From contig NZ_JAFIBW010000001.1 of assembly GCF_017833295.1 (NCBI RefSeq), positions 3,114,001 to 3,178,000 on the forward strand: 64,000 nucleotides of DNA, written 5' to 3'. The notes under the pieces are model-generated. The model searched no databases. It was given only the letters and a program-made list of their open reading frames with translations, and was not told where the DNA came from. Both the position numbers and the translations under genes were made by a program. Each line of letters starts with the position of its first letter. Position 1 is the first letter of the stretch. Positions 8,699 through 16,135 of the stretch are shown here, one piece after another. This stretch comes from Methylobacterium sp. PvR107. Its GTDB lineage: Bacteria > Pseudomonadota > Alphaproteobacteria > Rhizobiales > Beijerinckiaceae.

Positions 8699-9444
8699 GC
8701 CGCCCCGTGACGGTAGCAGATCCGCTCGTCACGTCCGTCACGCTTCGGCTCGAGCGTGCTGCCCGCGGCTGGCGCGCTGTGATCGGCGATCGGCTTGGGA
8801 CAGAGCAGCAGAAAGCGCATCAAAGCGGCTTGGCGGCGCGTTTCTGTCTTTTCGAAGAGACGACGCAGGTGAGCCCGCGCCGTGTTCAGCGTGATCCCGC
8901 GCCGTGCCGCGCATGCCGCCAGATCATTTCCGGCCAGTATGTCCAGCGCAAGTGCCGCCTCGGCCGGCGTCAGGCCGAACTGAGCCTGGAGCGCTTTCTT
9001 GGCGGAAGGTCGGGCGGTGACAGGATCGATCAGGCGCAGAAGGACGATGGGATCGGCATCCGCGTCGCCCGCCGGTGGAAACGTATTCACCGCGATCAGA
9101 AGCGTATCCTCCTCGCTCCCCAGCCGAAGCCAACCCTCTGAGCCAGTGGCGGCGCAGTCGGCGATCAATTTGTGAAGCGCCATGCTGCCGCTCGGCGCGT
9201 TCGCACAGAGGCGCCCGTTTGCCAGCCGCAGGTGAGAACCGCGCACGATGGCTTGACCAGCCCGGTTCAGGAAGAGTGCGCGCCCGTATCTGTCGGCGAC
9301 CGCCACGCCCTGTTCGAGGTGGTCGACGAAAGCCTTAAGCGCGGCAGCTACAGGCGCCGGCCGGTGCGTGGCACCGCATTGCTCGTGAGAACCTACCGGC
9401 GAGATGCCGGGCCCCAAATGCGCTTGGCTTGCAACTGCGTGCAT
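8695..9444 (-). CDS. LuxR-family transcriptional regulator with a PAS-like sensor region
   Basis: A 249-residue protein. Residues about 40-150 (HLEQGVAVADRYGRALFLNRAGQAIV onward) resemble a PAS-type sensor fold as found in this regulator group. Residues about 165-225 form the LuxR helix-turn-helix: FGLTPAEAALALDILAGNDLAACAARRGITLNTARAHLRRLFEKTETRRQAAL. The ATG at 9444 has an AGG about seven bases upstream; the frame extends further to 9519 without a better start. The last 25 or so residues are basic and unlike the family and abut the IS3 remnant, so the C-terminus may have been altered by the insertion. A near-consensus CRP box lies 77 bases upstream. Confidence 0.75.
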   Translation of the reverse strand: MHAVASQAHLGPGISPVGSHEQCGATHRPAPVAAALKAFVDHLEQGVAVADRYGRALFLNRAGQAIVRGSHLRLANGRLCANAPSGSMALHKLIADCAATGSEGWLRLGSEEDTLLIAVNTFPPAGDADADPIVLLRLIDPVTARPSAKKALQAQFGLTPAEAALALDILAGNDLAACAARRGITLNTARAHLRRLFEKTETRRQAALMRFLLLCPKPIADHSAPAAGSTLEPKRDGRDERICYRHGAA

Positions 9445-9520
9445 GGGCAACCTCGCATCAGGTTCGCGTTGAGCGTCCTCCCGACAGCGCGGAATGTACG
9501 ATCTTCCCGCTCTGACCACG

Positions 9521-9536
9521 TGTGACGTTCGTCACG
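9521..9536. promoter_or_regulatory. Near-consensus CRP-type operator
   Basis: TGTGACGTTCGTCACG fits the cAMP-CRP half-site arrangement TGTGA-N6-TCACA with one mismatch at the last base. The inner 14 bases (9522-9535) are a perfect palindrome. It lies upstream of the leftward LuxR-type gene and about 470 bases upstream of the rightward Crp-type gene, and no coding sequence overlaps it. Binding is inferred from the match. Confidence 0.5.
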
Positions 9537-10008
9537 CTTGCGGACTAGGGCGGGGCGGGTCGGAGCCGATGCAGCGGCGCGCCGGACGAGACGGCAAAGA
9601 CACTGCTCCCGGTCACGGAGACGCCCCGTCGCAGCGCGTCCGTGGTAACCGACCACGCCGTCAGCCGACGATCCGGAGGTCTCCGAGACGCTCCGCACGG
9701 GCGCCTGGCCGGCCGGGTCGCTGTTGCATCAAGTCCTGATCCTCGGTCTCATTGATGTGTTCGGGCGGCGAGGTACCCGCCGGAGGCGATCGGGTGATCT
9801 TGCCTGTGCCGAGGCCCGGCTATAGTGTATTCGCGCTAATCCGCGGCTTCCGGCATCCGTGCACGTCGACCGGAGCGAGATGGAAGAGATCCTGCATGGG
9901 CGCACCAAGACGAGGCAGTCGCTCAAGATTTTTCAGTCTGGCCTCCGCGCTACTGGGCGGATTCGCGCACGGCGCGCGCACCGGCCGCGCTCGGTAGGAG
10001 CGCGCTCC
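9537..10008. other. Intergenic stretch upstream of the Crp-type gene
   Basis: About 470 bases between the CRP-like site and the Crp-type start. An open frame precedes the chosen start (from about 9859) but its residues are basic and unlike the Crp fold, so I read this as untranslated leader or decayed DNA. No hairpin with a T-run and no convincing RNA gene were seen. Confidence 0.3.
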
Positions 10009-10725
10009 ATGCCGTCCGGCAAGGTCGGGCCCATTCTCGACAAGCGGACCGCACTGTCGCAGCACGAATTGTTCCGTGACGCGCCGCAAGCTGTGATCGA
10101 CCGGCTCAGCTTGCGCGTTCAGCCCCTCGCATTCGAGTGTGGTCGGCGTGTTTTCAGCCGCGGCGATGAGAGCCGTGGACTGTTTGCCGTTGTCAGCGGT
10201 TATGTTCGAATCTCTACAAGCTGCCCTGATGGACGATCCGAACTTGTGATGAACTTAATTGGTCCGAACGAAGTGTTCGGTGAGATTGCGCTGCTGGATC
10301 ACGGGCTGCGCACGGCCGATGCGATTGCAGCCACGCAATGTTGTCTCCTCCTTCTTGAGCGGCGTGACCTTTTTCCTGCCCTCCACGACTTTCCCGTGTT
10401 GGCGGTAAGACTTCTGGCGATCCTCAGCGGGCGGCTGCGGCGCACCAGCCAGCAATTGTCGGATCACACCTTCGTCTGCGCCCAGCAGCGTCTGGCGAAG
10501 ACGCTCCTCCTGTTGTCCGGACACACCGAGCGGGACAGCGCCCGCGTGCTGACGACCCAGCGGGAGCTTGGCCATATGGTTGGTCTCTCCCGCGAAGGCA
10601 TCAACCGGCATCTCTCGGCGTGGCAGCGCAAGGGCTACATCGCGCTGGCACCGGGCGCCTGCACAATCCGCGACCGGACGGCGCTTGAGCGGATCGTGTC
10701 GAGCGACAACGTGACCCGGAGCTGA
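10009..10725 (+). CDS. Crp/Fnr-family transcriptional regulator
   Basis: A 238-residue protein. Residues about 20-135 form a cyclic-nucleotide-binding beta roll: FSRGDESRGLFAVVSGYVRISTSCPDGRSELVMNLIGPNEVFGEIALLDHGLRTADAIA. The GE...RTA segment matches the phosphate-binding GE...RSA of CRP, so cNMP binding is plausible. Residues about 155-230 form the winged helix: LTTQRELGHMVGLSREGINRHLSAWQRKGYI. There are no N-terminal Fnr-type cysteines, so it is not an iron-sulfur Fnr. The ATG at 10009 has AGGAG eight bases upstream. A nucleotide-cyclase gene lies 2.3 kb downstream, and a CRP-like box lies on its upstream side. Confidence 0.85.
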   Translation: MPSGKVGPILDKRTALSQHELFRDAPQAVIDRLSLRVQPLAFECGRRVFSRGDESRGLFAVVSGYVRISTSCPDGRSELVMNLIGPNEVFGEIALLDHGLRTADAIAATQCCLLLLERRDLFPALHDFPVLAVRLLAILSGRLRRTSQQLSDHTFVCAQQRLAKTLLLLSGHTERDSARVLTTQRELGHMVGLSREGINRHLSAWQRKGYIALAPGACTIRDRTALERIVSSDNVTRS

Positions 10726-11427
10726 CCGCCGTTTCAACAGGTCTTCTGCCCGACGGAAGACCTCGGTCCGCGCGGCGACCGGATCTCCGGGGCGCGGGGT
10801 GGCTTTCCGAGCGCATCGTTGATCCCATTCTACCGGACGCGAGATCCGTCGCACTCTAAAACGTTCGGCTCAAGGCGCATCAAATCTGAATTCGTCGACC
10901 ACTGATAAGAGATCTTTCCATCCGCTGGGAACATTGCCGATGTTGCGCTGCCTGGCAGAGATGATCCGGACGCAGCGACAGATGTGGGCATCCGTCGCTG
11001 CCTGCAATGTCTCACGGTGCACGAGTTCGAGGACGTGGGTCTGATGGAGCGTGACATACCGTTTTGGCACCCCCAGTCACGAGGGCGGCCGACTGCGGGA
11101 TAGCAGGGACGGGAGGGCGGGCACGCGATAGCCAGGGTCACCCGAGGCGTCTCGATCGGCTCCGGCATCTGCGCGGTCGCCGAACCCGGTGTCTTTTAAG
11201 CGTCGACCCCAATCACCGAGGTTGCCTCGCCGCCAAGCCGCGTTCGGAATCGCACTCCGCCCAATGCCCGAATGACGAGGGCCGGCGCCGCGTCTGGGCT
11301 TAATGTGGGTTTGCTCTTCGAGCTCGACCACTGAGTACGTGGCATAGCTGCGTCGTTCGGCTGTCAATGCGCAGAACGAGCACGCGAAAGATAAGCGCAT
11401 GCGAAGGATGATGGTTCAACCAACCAT
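10726..11427. other. Gene-poor stretch between the Crp-type gene and the subtilase
   Basis: About 700 bases. Besides the weak 66-codon frame I see no gene, RNA, repeat or clear terminator. Base composition is more mixed than in the flanking genes, which fits old, decayed or imported DNA near the IS3 remnant. Confidence 0.3.
10870..11070 (-). CDS. Possible small hypothetical protein
   Basis: A 66-codon frame with a balanced composition (MPKRYVTLHQTHVLELVHRETLQAATDAHICRCVRIISARQRNIGNV...) in an otherwise gene-free stretch. It has no recognised domain, no clear ribosome site and no operon partner. It may be real or chance. Confidence 0.2.
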   Translation of the reverse strand: MPKRYVTLHQTHVLELVHRETLQAATDAHICRCVRIISARQRNIGNVPSGWKDLLSVVDEFRFDAP

Positions 11428-12831
11428 TCAAGGTGGGTTCGATTGAGAATCAGCCAAGTTCCGTGCGGTCGCCGCCAGATCGAGAATGCCGTGCCCGGTC
11501 CGGTCCTGCCATGCATCCGGCCCGTAGCGCTGAGCATAGTACCGGATCTTGTCGGCGAGTTGGTCCGGGTCGAGTTTGGAATGGACCCATTTCGTTCTGA
11601 AAAGCGCGACAGCGCCGGCCGCGAGACCGCAAGCGGCCGAAGTGCCAGTGTTGCGTCCCGGAAGGTCGTCGGACTCGAACTGACTCGGCGCGCAGATGTC
11701 AGGCTTGTCGTGTTCCATGCCGGTGACGCCAGGGCCTTGACCCGAATACCCGAGCCAAAGTCGGTCGATCCTCACGGCGCCGACAGTTAGTACTTGTTTC
11801 AGGGCATTGGCGCCGTTGATGCTGCGGGATGGGCCGATGGCACTCGGTGAGCAACGCGGGTCGGGGCAGAATTCTCCGCAATTGCCGGCGGCGAACACCA
11901 CGTCAGCACCGATGGCGTTAAGTAGCCTCAAGGCCTCCGCGATAGGATGGTTGGGATTGTTGGAATATGGCAGTTCGCTCGACTCAAGGGTCGGGTTGAA
12001 AACGCTCCAAGCGTTGCAGATCACCCAGCCGGCCTTGGGATCGCTAGTACGTGAAAACGCGATCACAGCCAGAACTTGAAACAGTGCAGCCGTTACTGAG
12101 CTCAGAAAGACCGGTAGATTCGTGATGCCGTCGGGGATGACGGGGCAATCCAGCAGCCGAAGCCTGTTGGGGGCATTAGGGATCGACGCAATCGCGTAGG
12201 CATTGCGAGCTACCATCTCGCCGTGTGGGGAAAGCGGAGCGCCTGGGCACCGCGTTTTTACGTCCTTTAACGCGAGGCCGGGATCTTCAAGCACGCACCA
12301 CCCTTTGAACCCGTGCTTGGGAATCAGACTGGAAGGTAGGCCGGTATCTACGAAGACGATGTTGGCTTGGTTCGGTCCAGGCAGGCCGGCTGCCGTCAAA
12401 AGAACCGGATCGGCATGAACAGTCCTGAGCGCCGCAGCCCGATCGCCCAGGAGCCCATCACTGGCCTCTGCGGGGCACCAGTGGCTCCAGAACGCATTGT
12501 TGGCGGCGTTGACCGCGAGATCCGCGCCGATTGCGGCGTCGGGCAAATTCTTCACACCGTCGGCGAAGACTCGCACCGATTTCTCTCCGCCGTAGACTAC
12601 GATTCCGAACACAAGGAACGGATGGAACTGCTCGTCCGTGATGTCCAATCCATCGGGAAGCGGAGCGTTGGACGGCAACGCCACCACTTCGAAACGGATG
12701 GCAGCTTTCATCAGCATCCTTGCGGTTAGGAGGCCTCGAACTCCGCCGATCTTCCGACTCTGGTAAGCGCGCCGTAATTCAGGCCACGCCCGAACAGATA
12801 GCACCAAGCGGATTTCATCCGGGTCTGACAT
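11428..12831 (-). CDS. S8 (subtilisin-like) serine peptidase with an unassigned N-terminal domain
   Basis: A 467-residue protein. The catalytic triad is readable: Asp162 in NIVFVDTGLP, His203 in SPHGEMVARN, and Ser398 in NTGTSAACGLAAGAVAL; the oxyanion-hole Asn317 is in VVFAAGNCGEF. The first 150 residues match no domain I recognise and do not look like a standard I9 propeptide. There is no signal peptide, unlike most bacterial subtilases, so it is probably cytoplasmic or exported another way. The gene is transcribed away from a nucleotide cyclase, with 152 bases holding two perfect palindromes between them. The target is unknown; processing of a signalling protein or a defence role are both inference. 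Confidence 0.85.
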   Translation of the reverse strand: MSDPDEIRLVLSVRAWPELRRAYQSRKIGGVRGLLTARMLMKAAIRFEVVALPSNAPLPDGLDITDEQFHPFLVFGIVVYGGEKSVRVFADGVKNLPDAAIGADLAVNAANNAFWSHWCPAEASDGLLGDRAAALRTVHADPVLLTAAGLPGPNQANIVFVDTGLPSSLIPKHGFKGWCVLEDPGLALKDVKTRCPGAPLSPHGEMVARNAYAIASIPNAPNRLRLLDCPVIPDGITNLPVFLSSVTAALFQVLAVIAFSRTSDPKAGWVICNAWSVFNPTLESSELPYSNNPNHPIAEALRLLNAIGADVVFAAGNCGEFCPDPRCSPSAIGPSRSINGANALKQVLTVGAVRIDRLWLGYSGQGPGVTGMEHDKPDICAPSQFESDDLPGRNTGTSAACGLAAGAVALFRTKWVHSKLDPDQLADKIRYYAQRYGPDAWQDRTGHGILDLAATARNLADSQSNPP

Positions 12832-12857
12832 TTCGAGGCCGCCGCGCTTGCCGACTG

Positions 12858-12871
12858 CTGGCGTACGCCAG
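12858..12871. promoter_or_regulatory. Perfect 14-bp palindrome in the protease/cyclase shared promoter
   Basis: CTGGCGTACGCCAG is its own reverse complement. It lies 26 bases upstream of the protease start and 112 bases upstream of the cyclase start, where a dimeric repressor or activator could control both. The binding protein is unknown. Confidence 0.4.
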
Positions 12872-12910
12872 TGAATGTTGCAAGAGACTAGCGCTTACTG
12901 ATTTCGAACG

Positions 12911-12922
12911 CCATGATCATGG
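12911..12922. promoter_or_regulatory. Perfect 12-bp palindrome in the same divergent promoter
   Basis: CCATGATCATGG is fully self-complementary and sits 39 bases to the right of the first palindrome. Its sequence differs, so it would suit a second regulator or be chance. Confidence 0.3.
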
Positions 12923-12961
12923 TGGCTCAGGGGGCCTGCCTTAGGCATTCCAGCCGAGACG

Positions 12962-12985
12962 ATCGTGACGGAGACGCATCACGAT
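12962..12985. promoter_or_regulatory. Inverted repeat overlapping the cyclase start codon
   Basis: ATCGTGA (12962-12968) and TCACGAT (12979-12985) are exact inverted copies 10 bases apart. The right arm covers the first two bases of the ATG at 12984. In DNA it could be an operator; in mRNA it could pair and hide the start. Confidence 0.35.
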
Positions 12986-14792
12986 GGTGTTCGTGTCTGA
13001 CCGCAAGGCCATAAGCAACGCGGCGGGCTTGGCTCAAGGCGCGCGTCAAACGGTGGCAATCGCGTTCGCCGATGTAGTTGGTTACTCGACGCTGATGGCC
13101 GCCGACGAGGATGGCACCCACGCGCGATGGATGAATCTCCTGCATGGCTCCATCGAACCCGAAACAGAACGGTGCGAGGGACGCATCGTGGACGTGATGG
13201 GCGACGGGGTACTCGCCGTATTCCAAAGCGCCGACGCCGCTGTCGAATGGGCGCGCACCATTCAGCACAATGTACGCGCCAAACTTGACGATGCAGGTCC
13301 GATCGATCCGGTTCCGATTGTGCTCCGCATCGGCATCCATATGGGCAGTATCTTTGAGGAGAACTCTCAAATCTTCGGTGATGCCGTGAATTTCGCCGCT
13401 CGTCTGCAATCCCATGCCAGGCCCGGCGGGATTGTGCTTTCGGAGCGAGTGCGCGATGGGTTGAGTGCTTGCTCCCGTCCATCGGACCTGCGCGATCTCG
13501 GCTATGCGGAGCTGAAAGGATTCGACAGGCGCGCCTATTTGTTCGCCATTGAGACGGATCTCGTTCGTCTGGCAGCGCCGGTGAAGGCAACCGGGAGCCT
13601 CCCGTCTGTGGCCGTCTTGCCGCTCGTCAATCAAAGCGCAAATCCGGAGGACACATACCTTGCGGACGGATTCGCCGACGGTGTGGGCATGTCGCTCGCC
13701 GCGCTACACGAGCTCTTCGTCGTGTCGCCCGCATCGAGCGCTATCTTTCGCGGGCAACAGCCGGATCCCAGAGAGGTCGGCCGCGCTCTCGGCGTGAACT
13801 ACGCCCTGTCTGGCAGCATACATCGGTTGTCCCAAGGCTACGGTGTATCGGTGCAATTGTGCGACACACGCTCGGGCGCAATGCTTTGGGGCGAGCGCAT
13901 GCGTGTCGACATGGCGGAGGTTTTCGAGTTGCAGGACGCGCTCGCGCGAAAGGTCGTGATGAATCTTGCACCGCAGGTACGCTCGGTGGAACTGCGGCGC
14001 GCAATGCGTAAGCCGCCCGAAAGCCTGACCGCCTATGACCGGCTACTTCGCGGGCTATTCACGATAAGCAGCGCCGATCGCGACACCTTCGACCGCGCGC
14101 GGACGTTCTTGGGCGAGGCCATGATCGAGGAGCCGGACTTCGTCCTGCCGGTTGCATGGGCGGCGCGCTGGCACAGCGTGCGTATCGGGCGCGGCTGGTC
14201 GCAGGATCCGGATGACGACTCGGCGCAAGCGTACGCACTCGCGACGCGAGCTACCACGATCGACCCGTTAAATGCACTTGCGTTGGCCACACTCGGCCAC
14301 ATGAACACCATCCTCCGGCGCGACAGCGAGGCGGCGCTCCAATGCTTTGACGATGCGCTCGCGGCTTGTCCCAACCATCCGCTCGCCTGGACGCTGTCGA
14401 GCGCAACACTCGCCTACCTCGGTCAGGGCCAAGAAGCGGTGCGACGCGCCGAGCACGGCCTGCGACTCTCGCCGCACGATCCGATGCGGTATTCGCAATT
14501 CATGTTCCTCGGCATAGCCCATTATGCCACCGGCGCCTTCGAGGAGGCGGTGAGATGGCAGCGACGGTCTGTCGCCAACAATCCACTTCATGAGGCGACA
14601 CTCCTGCTACTCGCCGCAGCTCTGGCCGCCGTGGGCTCGCTTGAAGACGCACGCCAAGTCACCGCTCGATTTCTGGCCCTGCGCCCCGATTTCTCTCTGG
14701 ACAGGTACTCGCGCACGCGCCTCCCGTTCTTTGATCCGACGCTGCGGAGAACCTTCGCCTTGCATTTGCGGGAGGCGGGCTTGCCCGACTGA
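12984..14792 (+). CDS. Class III adenylate/guanylate cyclase with TolB-like region and TPR repeats
   Basis: A 602-residue soluble protein. Residues 22-170 are a class III cyclase domain: VAIAFADVVGYS supplies metal-binding Asp30, DVMGDGVLAVF supplies Asp74, and IFGDAVNFAARLQSHARPGGI is the conserved base-proximal helix. Residues about 205-320 (SVAVLPLVNQSANPEDTYLADGFADGV) resemble the TolB-like segment common in rhizobial cyclases. Residues about 340-590 are tetratricopeptide-like helices (SAQAYALATRATTIDPLNALALATLGHMN, EAALQCFDDALAACPNHPLAW, EAVRRAEHGLRLSPHDP). Such proteins make cAMP or cGMP under control of protein partners. It is followed after 44 bases by the PAP2-type gene and diverges from the protease. 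Whether it makes cAMP or cGMP is not settled by sequence. Confidence 0.88.
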   Translation: MVFVSDRKAISNAAGLAQGARQTVAIAFADVVGYSTLMAADEDGTHARWMNLLHGSIEPETERCEGRIVDVMGDGVLAVFQSADAAVEWARTIQHNVRAKLDDAGPIDPVPIVLRIGIHMGSIFEENSQIFGDAVNFAARLQSHARPGGIVLSERVRDGLSACSRPSDLRDLGYAELKGFDRRAYLFAIETDLVRLAAPVKATGSLPSVAVLPLVNQSANPEDTYLADGFADGVGMSLAALHELFVVSPASSAIFRGQQPDPREVGRALGVNYALSGSIHRLSQGYGVSVQLCDTRSGAMLWGERMRVDMAEVFELQDALARKVVMNLAPQVRSVELRRAMRKPPESLTAYDRLLRGLFTISSADRDTFDRARTFLGEAMIEEPDFVLPVAWAARWHSVRIGRGWSQDPDDDSAQAYALATRATTIDPLNALALATLGHMNTILRRDSEAALQCFDDALAACPNHPLAWTLSSATLAYLGQGQEAVRRAEHGLRLSPHDPMRYSQFMFLGIAHYATGAFEEAVRWQRRSVANNPLHEATLLLLAAALAAVGSLEDARQVTARFLALRPDFSLDRYSRTRLPFFDPTLRRTFALHLREAGLPD

Positions 14793-14836
14793 CCACAGGG
14801 CGATGGCGCTCTCATACCTAAGCGAGGGAGAATGAC

Positions 14837-15940
14837 ATGACGAGAGGTGGAGCGTTCGGTCCCGCGGATGGTGCCGATGGCGCGGACGGGGCCGACGGCG
14901 CAGAAGGCTTCGAGAATCTTGACGCGCTGGGCAGTGGTCGCCGCTCTGTCTTTCGCCCGCTCGGTGCCGTCCCAGAGATGAAGCTTCGGGCCAACGAAAC
15001 GGATTATCGAGGCCATCGCTGGCCGCCTCGATTGGATGGTCACACTTGGCCGCCTTTGTTACCGACGGCTTGCTGGCCGAGCGCGCCAGACACCATCCAG
15101 CCGCGCTTAGCGGATTTCACGCCTGATAACGCTTCGCTGCTCGTCCTCGCGGAATTCGTCCGGCTTAGGAACAATGCCGGTGACGACCGCTGGGCCCTCC
15201 TCATGTCTCCGCAGGACATGACGAATGACATCAATCAAATACAGCCCATCGACCAGGACCCCCAGCGTCCCTGCACAATGGTCGAGTTTGAGCTCAAACA
15301 CTTGCGCAGACTTGCCCAATTTCGATCGGGCGCGATGACAGAAGCTTTGGCCCAGCGCAATGGCATCATCGGCTATTTCCGAGCCCTGCTGTATTTCGAT
15401 CTGCAGACTCACCCGCACACATACTATCTCGTCGCAGCAGCGCTGCGGATCGGGCAGTTCCTCTGTATGTATTACAAGGGACAGTTCAATCGGCCGCGAC
15501 CGGTACGCCTCGATCCAAGCTTGCTCCCGCCGATTGATCCCCCGGGCCACTCCTCCTATCCGAGCGGGCACGCCACCCAGTCATTCCTCATTGCGAGGTG
15601 CCTCGAACAGGTAGTTCCAGTTGCGCTAGGCTCGGGGCAGGCAAATCAGCAAAGCCCCTTCTGGCTGCTCGCGGAGCGCATCGCGAAGCTCCGCGAGGTT
15701 CTGGGGGTGCATTACCCGAGTGACACTCTAGGAGGGCAAGCTTTGGCCGAGAGCGCGTTTCCGCTGATGCTGACATGCGCCCGTGTTGCTGGGACCGCAG
15801 GCCCGGATCTTGATGGGGACGGCGTTCCAGACAACCAACTTAAAGACGAAGTTGGGGCGCCGCTGACAATTGTCGGCCAGCCGATTTACGACAATGGATG
15901 GCTCGCTCTCGCGAGAAAGGAGTGGGAGCCGCGCCAATGA
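14837..15940 (+). CDS. PAP2/vanadium-haloperoxidase-fold phosphatase with a collagen-like N-terminus
   Basis: A 367-residue protein. The three signature motifs are complete: Lys214 and Arg219 in KGQFNRPRP, Ser243-Gly244-His245 in YPSGHATQ, and Arg286, His292 and Asp296 in LREVLGVHYPSDTLGG. These bind phosphate or vanadate. The sequence is soluble rather than the six-helix membrane type, so it belongs with bacterial acid-phosphatase/haloperoxidase-like proteins. Residues 10-23 read ADGADGADGADGAE, a short collagen-like repeat. Near the end, PDLDGDGVPDNQLKDE resembles a calcium-binding DxDxDG loop. A strong GAGGGAG lies six bases before the ATG. It probably forms an operon with the cyclase; whether it acts on phosphate esters or halides is open. 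Confidence 0.8.
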   Translation: MTRGGAFGPADGADGADGADGAEGFENLDALGSGRRSVFRPLGAVPEMKLRANETDYRGHRWPPRLDGHTWPPLLPTACWPSAPDTIQPRLADFTPDNASLLVLAEFVRLRNNAGDDRWALLMSPQDMTNDINQIQPIDQDPQRPCTMVEFELKHLRRLAQFRSGAMTEALAQRNGIIGYFRALLYFDLQTHPHTYYLVAAALRIGQFLCMYYKGQFNRPRPVRLDPSLLPPIDPPGHSSYPSGHATQSFLIARCLEQVVPVALGSGQANQQSPFWLLAERIAKLREVLGVHYPSDTLGGQALAESAFPLMLTCARVAGTAGPDLDGDGVPDNQLKDEVGAPLTIVGQPIYDNGWLALARKEWEPRQ

Positions 15941-16071
15941 TGCGCGACAGCATGGGACAAGCTGTGGCCATGTCCGCTTTAGAGATGCCGGCGAAGGCCG
16001 CCGAATGGCCGAGATGGGCGCTACGCTGAACGGCCGCTTTTGCGCTAATCGGCGATCCGGCATGGCGTAAT

Positions 16072-16135
16072 ATGGCCGAAAGCAGCCGGTCCGCTTCAGG
16101 GATGAGCCGCCTTAAAAGCGGACGGTCCCCTATCG
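16072..16135. repeat. Dispersed intergenic repeat, copy 1
   Basis: Bases 16072-16101 match 20365-20394 at 27 of 30 positions. Both are followed within about 20 bases by a second shared block around AAAA(G/T)CGGACGG. Both copies lie outside genes and next to insertion or truncation scars. Function unknown. Confidence 0.45.
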
